From Chryseobacterium sp. C-71 (GTDB lineage Bacteria; Bacteroidota; Bacteroidia; Flavobacteriales; Weeksellaceae): a DNA stretch of 64,000 bases. This document shows, in pieces, positions 61,169 to 64,000 of the stretch. How positions within the stretch are numbered: position 1 is the first letter of the stretch; every line of letters begins with the position of its first letter. Made by a program: the position numbers and the translations under genes. The DNA is taken from positions 1,674,001-1,738,000 of the forward strand of contig NZ_CP087131.1 in the NCBI RefSeq assembly GCF_020911865.1, given 5' to 3'. Below the pieces are notes generated by a model that saw nothing but the letters and a program-made list of their open reading frames with translations, did not search any database and was not told the origin of the DNA.

Positions 61169-61931
61169 ATTTTAAAGTGAAAACTTCTTTTGAATAATCA
61201 TCGTTGCCCTTTGGCATTTCGATCACAATATTCCCATTTTCATAATATCCTATGGTTGATTCTCCTGAGTTTAATTTTACTTTAAAAGTATCTTTCTTAC
61301 TCGTCGATTTGAATGTCGCAAAAGGAACTGAGCTGTTATTTTCAACTAAAATAAACTGACTGTCATCAATCTGAACTTTCTGTAAACTTACTTTACCGTT
61401 CGTATATTTTCCTGATTGAGGAGGAGTTGAATTTTCTGTCGCCTGGCGAGTAACTTCTTTTACAGGTTCTGAAGATTGTACTTCCTGTACAACTGTTTCT
61501 ACCTGATTGGAAATTTCTTTCGGGCTTGAGACAGGAATAGTTACCAAAGCCTGTTTCAAAGCATCCTGAAAACCTTCTTCAAATTCTTTAATTGAAGTGC
61601 TGGCTTTTTGACTTGCAACTACCTTCCCATTGCAATCTTTAAATTCTAAAACAACTTTATTTCTTAAAAAACCGCTGTCATTGATTACATCTGCATTCAA
61701 AACGCTGCATGGATTTGAATTTGCTTCCGCCGTCCATTGACTCCTGTTTCCTGAAACAACTACATATTGTTTTTGTTTCAATGTTTTAGAAAGCAATATA
61801 TCCATTTTGTATTGATCGTTTTTAAATCCGCTGAATTTCTCCGGAAGGGCGATATATTTATAATCGGAAACCTTTTGGGCATACGAAAACGTAATGCAAA
61901 GAGTTGCTATAATTGTTGAAAGTTTCTTCAT
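61167..61931 (-). CDS. Exported protein of unknown function
   Basis: The 254-residue protein has a signal peptide (MKKLSTIIATLCITFSYAQ). The N-terminal half contains YIALPEKFSGFKNDQYKMDILLSKTLKQKQYVVV and VVLEFKDCNGKVVASQKASTSIKEFEEGFQDALKQAL. It resembles small periplasmic modules that form oligomeric or lipoprotein-like folds, but it is not recognised as a named family. A linker rich in Ser, Glu, Val and Thr (about 135-180) precedes a C-terminal beta domain (GKVSLQKVQIDDSQFILVENN). The gene lies 30 bases downstream of the porV-like gene on the same strand. Confidence 0.6.
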   Translation of the reverse strand: MKKLSTIIATLCITFSYAQKVSDYKYIALPEKFSGFKNDQYKMDILLSKTLKQKQYVVVSGNRSQWTAEANSNPCSVLNADVINDSGFLRNKVVLEFKDCNGKVVASQKASTSIKEFEEGFQDALKQALVTIPVSSPKEISNQVETVVQEVQSSEPVKEVTRQATENSTPPQSGKYTNGKVSLQKVQIDDSQFILVENNSSVPFATFKSTSKKDTFKVKLNSGESTIGYYENGNIVIEMPKGNDDYSKEVFTLK

Positions 61932-61961
61932 TGTAATAAATTTAAAATAATTCTGAATTTT

Positions 61962-63044
61962 TTAATCGTTTCTAAATTCTCCCATATCCAATTTCAAAGA
62001 GAAAAAGTTTGAGAAGAAATTTGATCCACCGATTCCTGAGTTGCTGATTGCATAATCAAGTGTCAAACCTCTATATCTGATTCCTAAACCTGCACTTGGC
62101 TGGAAAGAAACCTTTCTGCTTAAATCTTCAATATCCGTAATAGACTGGAATCTGTTGACTCCAACTCTCACAAAAATCATTTTCTGATAACCCAATTCAG
62201 CACCTGCATACGGAGTGATACTTGCGAAATCTGTCGAAAGAAGTGCTGCTGTTTTAGCAAAATCTACGTTGATTCCTGCTTCCGGTAAAACATATAAGCT
62301 ACTATTGATTTCAAATAACTTACTTGCACCTGCATTCAGCTTAGGCATCGTTAATTCCATTTTATCAGTAGGCGCAGGGTTAAATTCTTCCCCGTTTACA
62401 ACTGTTGATAATTCGTTTTGATTAATACTCCAGAAGTTCACCGTTGTCGTTGCATCACGAAGTATTCCCCCGAATTTCCAGCCATTATCAGCTTTATAAA
62501 TTGCTCCTACATCAAAACCAAACCCGTAACCGCTTGCAAATTTTCCTACATTTCTGTAAACAATTTTCGCGTTGACACCAACATCCAATTTTGGATTTCC
62601 ACCGGGATTGAATGCATAAGAAATAATTCCAGCATAATCTGATTGTGAAAATTTGGTAATTTTATCGTAATCAATATTTCCTTCAGTATCGATCAACTGG
62701 GTAGTATTTAAAATGTTATCAACTCCCAATCTTACAATTGAAACTCCAAAAACACCTTCCTCCAAAACTTTTGCGTAAGCCAGATAATCATATTTCGCAA
62801 TCGATTCAAAATATTCTGCGTGCATTGCTGCTCCCTGCCAGTCTTTTGTAATTCCGTTTAAACCTGCGGGATTCCACATGGGTGAATAGACGTCATCCTG
62901 ATTGGAAATCACAGCTCCACCCATTGCAAGACCTCTCGCTCCGGCACCAATATTTAAAAATTCATTGGAATATTTTCTGATAATCTGAGATTGAGAAAAC
63001 CCAAATACGAAGGGAAATAGTAATAAAAGATATTTTTTCATCAT
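61962..63044 (-). CDS. PorV/PorQ-family outer-membrane protein
   Basis: The 360-residue protein has a signal peptide (KYLLLLFPFVFGFSQSQ) followed by NEFLNIGAGARGLAMGGAVISNQDDVYSPMWNPAGLN (about residues 26-62), the PorV/UPF0164 signature, then outer-membrane strands ending FFSLKLDMGEF. PorV proteins receive T9SS cargo on the cell surface or attach to the translocon. Whether this is PorV itself or a paralogue cannot be decided here. It forms a probable leftward operon with the unknown exported gene, and an EamA transporter lies just upstream (12-base gap). Confidence 0.85.
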   Translation of the reverse strand: MMKKYLLLLFPFVFGFSQSQIIRKYSNEFLNIGAGARGLAMGGAVISNQDDVYSPMWNPAGLNGITKDWQGAAMHAEYFESIAKYDYLAYAKVLEEGVFGVSIVRLGVDNILNTTQLIDTEGNIDYDKITKFSQSDYAGIISYAFNPGGNPKLDVGVNAKIVYRNVGKFASGYGFGFDVGAIYKADNGWKFGGILRDATTTVNFWSINQNELSTVVNGEEFNPAPTDKMELTMPKLNAGASKLFEINSSLYVLPEAGINVDFAKTAALLSTDFASITPYAGAELGYQKMIFVRVGVNRFQSITDIEDLSRKVSFQPSAGLGIRYRGLTLDYAISNSGIGGSNFFSNFFSLKLDMGEFRND

Positions 63045-63056
63045 GCAATTTGATGC

Positions 63057-63935
63057 TTAGTTAATTGTTTTTTGTTTCCTGGTTTTGATCAGAGCATTCG
63101 CTACAATCGCCAAAATCATAACGAGTGAAGCCACATAAAATACTGGACTCATGTGTTCTGATTCCCCAAAGATAAAAAAAGCTAGTATAATTCCGTAGAC
63201 TGGTTCTAAATTTACTGTTAAAATTAATGTGAAAGGCGAAATATATTTCATCAGCTTTACCGACTCGAGCATCGGGAATGCCGTGAAAACACTTGCCAAC
63301 AAGCATATTAACGCCAAATCTCTGTAATTTATTTCATTCATTGAAAATATTTGACCAGATATTAAATAAAATACAGCCAAAATAAGCCAACCGCTGAAGA
63401 TTTCGTAAAAAATAATATTTCCTGGACTGGTTTTACCAAATAGTTTTCCATTGAAAACAGAAAAGATAGTCCCAAAAACTGCACATAGAATACCAAAGAA
63501 AATACCTTCTTTGTACTGAAACTCTGTTTTAAAAATAAGAAGAATACAAGCAACAATCACAACTCCCATGACAACCTCTGAAACATCTACTTTCCTTTTA
63601 AAAACGAGAGGTTCTAAAATGGCAGCAAACAATGTAGACAAAGAAAGGCAGCTTAAAGCAATTGAAACATTCGAGACTTTAATAGAATAAAAAAAACATA
63701 ACCAATGCAGCGCCATGAAAAATCCTATAGCAGAAAGCTGTAAAAAAAGTTTTTTGGAAACTTTAATACTTTCTTTTTTAAAAACTCTGATAAACACAAA
63801 TAGAAATATCGCAGCAAACAACATTCTGTAGAACACCAGAATTTGTGCATTGGCAGTAATCAGTTTTCCCAAAATTGCAGTAAATCCCCACAAAAAAACG
63901 ATCAAGTGCAATCTGAAAAGAGCTAATTTTTGCAT
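63057..63935 (-). CDS. EamA/RhaT-family drug/metabolite transporter
   Basis: The protein has 292 residues from ATG 63935, preferred over an upstream frame start that adds ten poorly conserved residues. It has ten predicted transmembrane helices in two EamA repeats (about 1-135 and 145-292), for example IVFLWGFTAILGKLITANAQILVFYRMLFA and LVASVFTAFPMLESVKLMKYISPFTLILTVNLEPVYGIILAFFIFGE. Family members export amino acids or metabolites; the substrate is unknown. The 65 bases from 63936 to the end of the window contain no further gene. Confidence 0.9.
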   Translation of the reverse strand: MQKLALFRLHLIVFLWGFTAILGKLITANAQILVFYRMLFAAIFLFVFIRVFKKESIKVSKKLFLQLSAIGFFMALHWLCFFYSIKVSNVSIALSCLSLSTLFAAILEPLVFKRKVDVSEVVMGVVIVACILLIFKTEFQYKEGIFFGILCAVFGTIFSVFNGKLFGKTSPGNIIFYEIFSGWLILAVFYLISGQIFSMNEINYRDLALICLLASVFTAFPMLESVKLMKYISPFTLILTVNLEPVYGIILAFFIFGESEHMSPVFYVASLVMILAIVANALIKTRKQKTIN

Positions 63936-64000
63936 GTCTATTGATATCAAATTTTTAACAAGCAAATTTACGAATAGGTTTTAGTAAAACACAGAAATAT

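Noticed and set aside
1..64000. tRNA, rRNA or prophage genes
   Set aside because: No tRNA T-loop with matching acceptor stem, no rRNA sequence and no phage structural or integrase gene was recognised on reading the window.

Overview
The window looks like a chromosomal segment of a flavobacterium close to Chryseobacterium (Bacteroidota, Weeksellaceae). Evidence for this: AT-rich DNA, promoters of the TAnnTTTG type, few Shine-Dalgarno sequences, type IX secretion (T9SS) cargo tails, PorP/SprF-like and PorV-like proteins, SPII lipoproteins, and Bacteroidota families such as DUF5606, DUF3822, head-GIN DUF2807 and CarboxypepD_reg proteins. No tRNA, rRNA, prophage, CRISPR array or restriction system was seen. 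The only intact mobile element is one IS982-type insertion sequence.

Layout. 1-6000: the end of a probable M1 peptidase, two T9SS cargo proteins and a large outer-membrane protein. 6096-8929: a TPP riboswitch and a tightly packed four-gene operon (methyltransferase, HypE-like AIR-synthase-fold protein, divergent ThiE, Trm112-like zinc protein), then dus with its own promoter. 10200-20700: housekeeping genes (def, ruvX, sixA-like, Smr, DUF3822-rsmD, nitroreductase, murI, hemW) plus an archaemetzincin, a serine hydrolase and a 22-residue-repeat protein. 20750-27530: PorP/SprF-like protein, rluD, a PASTA protein, ddl, coaD, a TRIC-type channel, a TPR membrane protein and folA. 27680-30247: lemA, two TPM-domain genes, a small membrane protein and an NTF2-fold immunity-like lipoprotein. 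30359-32765: a KefG/KefC-type potassium efflux pair. 32767-37503: DUF2807 lipoprotein, Dcp peptidase, YchJ, SlyD-like FKBP and VF530. 37527-37978: 168-bp tandem repeats. 38304-42908: a small basic protein, sbcD and sbcC. 42974-44007: the IS. 44006-55556: luciferase-like oxidoreductase, DPP IV-type peptidase, a duplicated-module protein of unknown function, YceI, a YgiD-like dioxygenase, GNAT, an S8 peptidase and hutH. 55683-63935: uvrC, an ECF sigma/anti-sigma pair divergent from msrB and a fasciclin gene, a PorV-like protein and an EamA transporter.

The most promising candidate for an undescribed system is the TPP-riboswitch operon. Its order and regulation point to thiamine metabolism, yet three of its four genes have no standard role there. 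The SAM methyltransferase with a Trm112-like protein resembles the two-part Trm112-activated methyltransferases of eukaryotes and archaea. Other items worth attention are the 168-bp repeat array, several dispersed palindromic intergenic repeat families, apparent leaderless starts placed 3-7 nt after the -7 box, and an IS that landed on a stop codon and rebuilt it.
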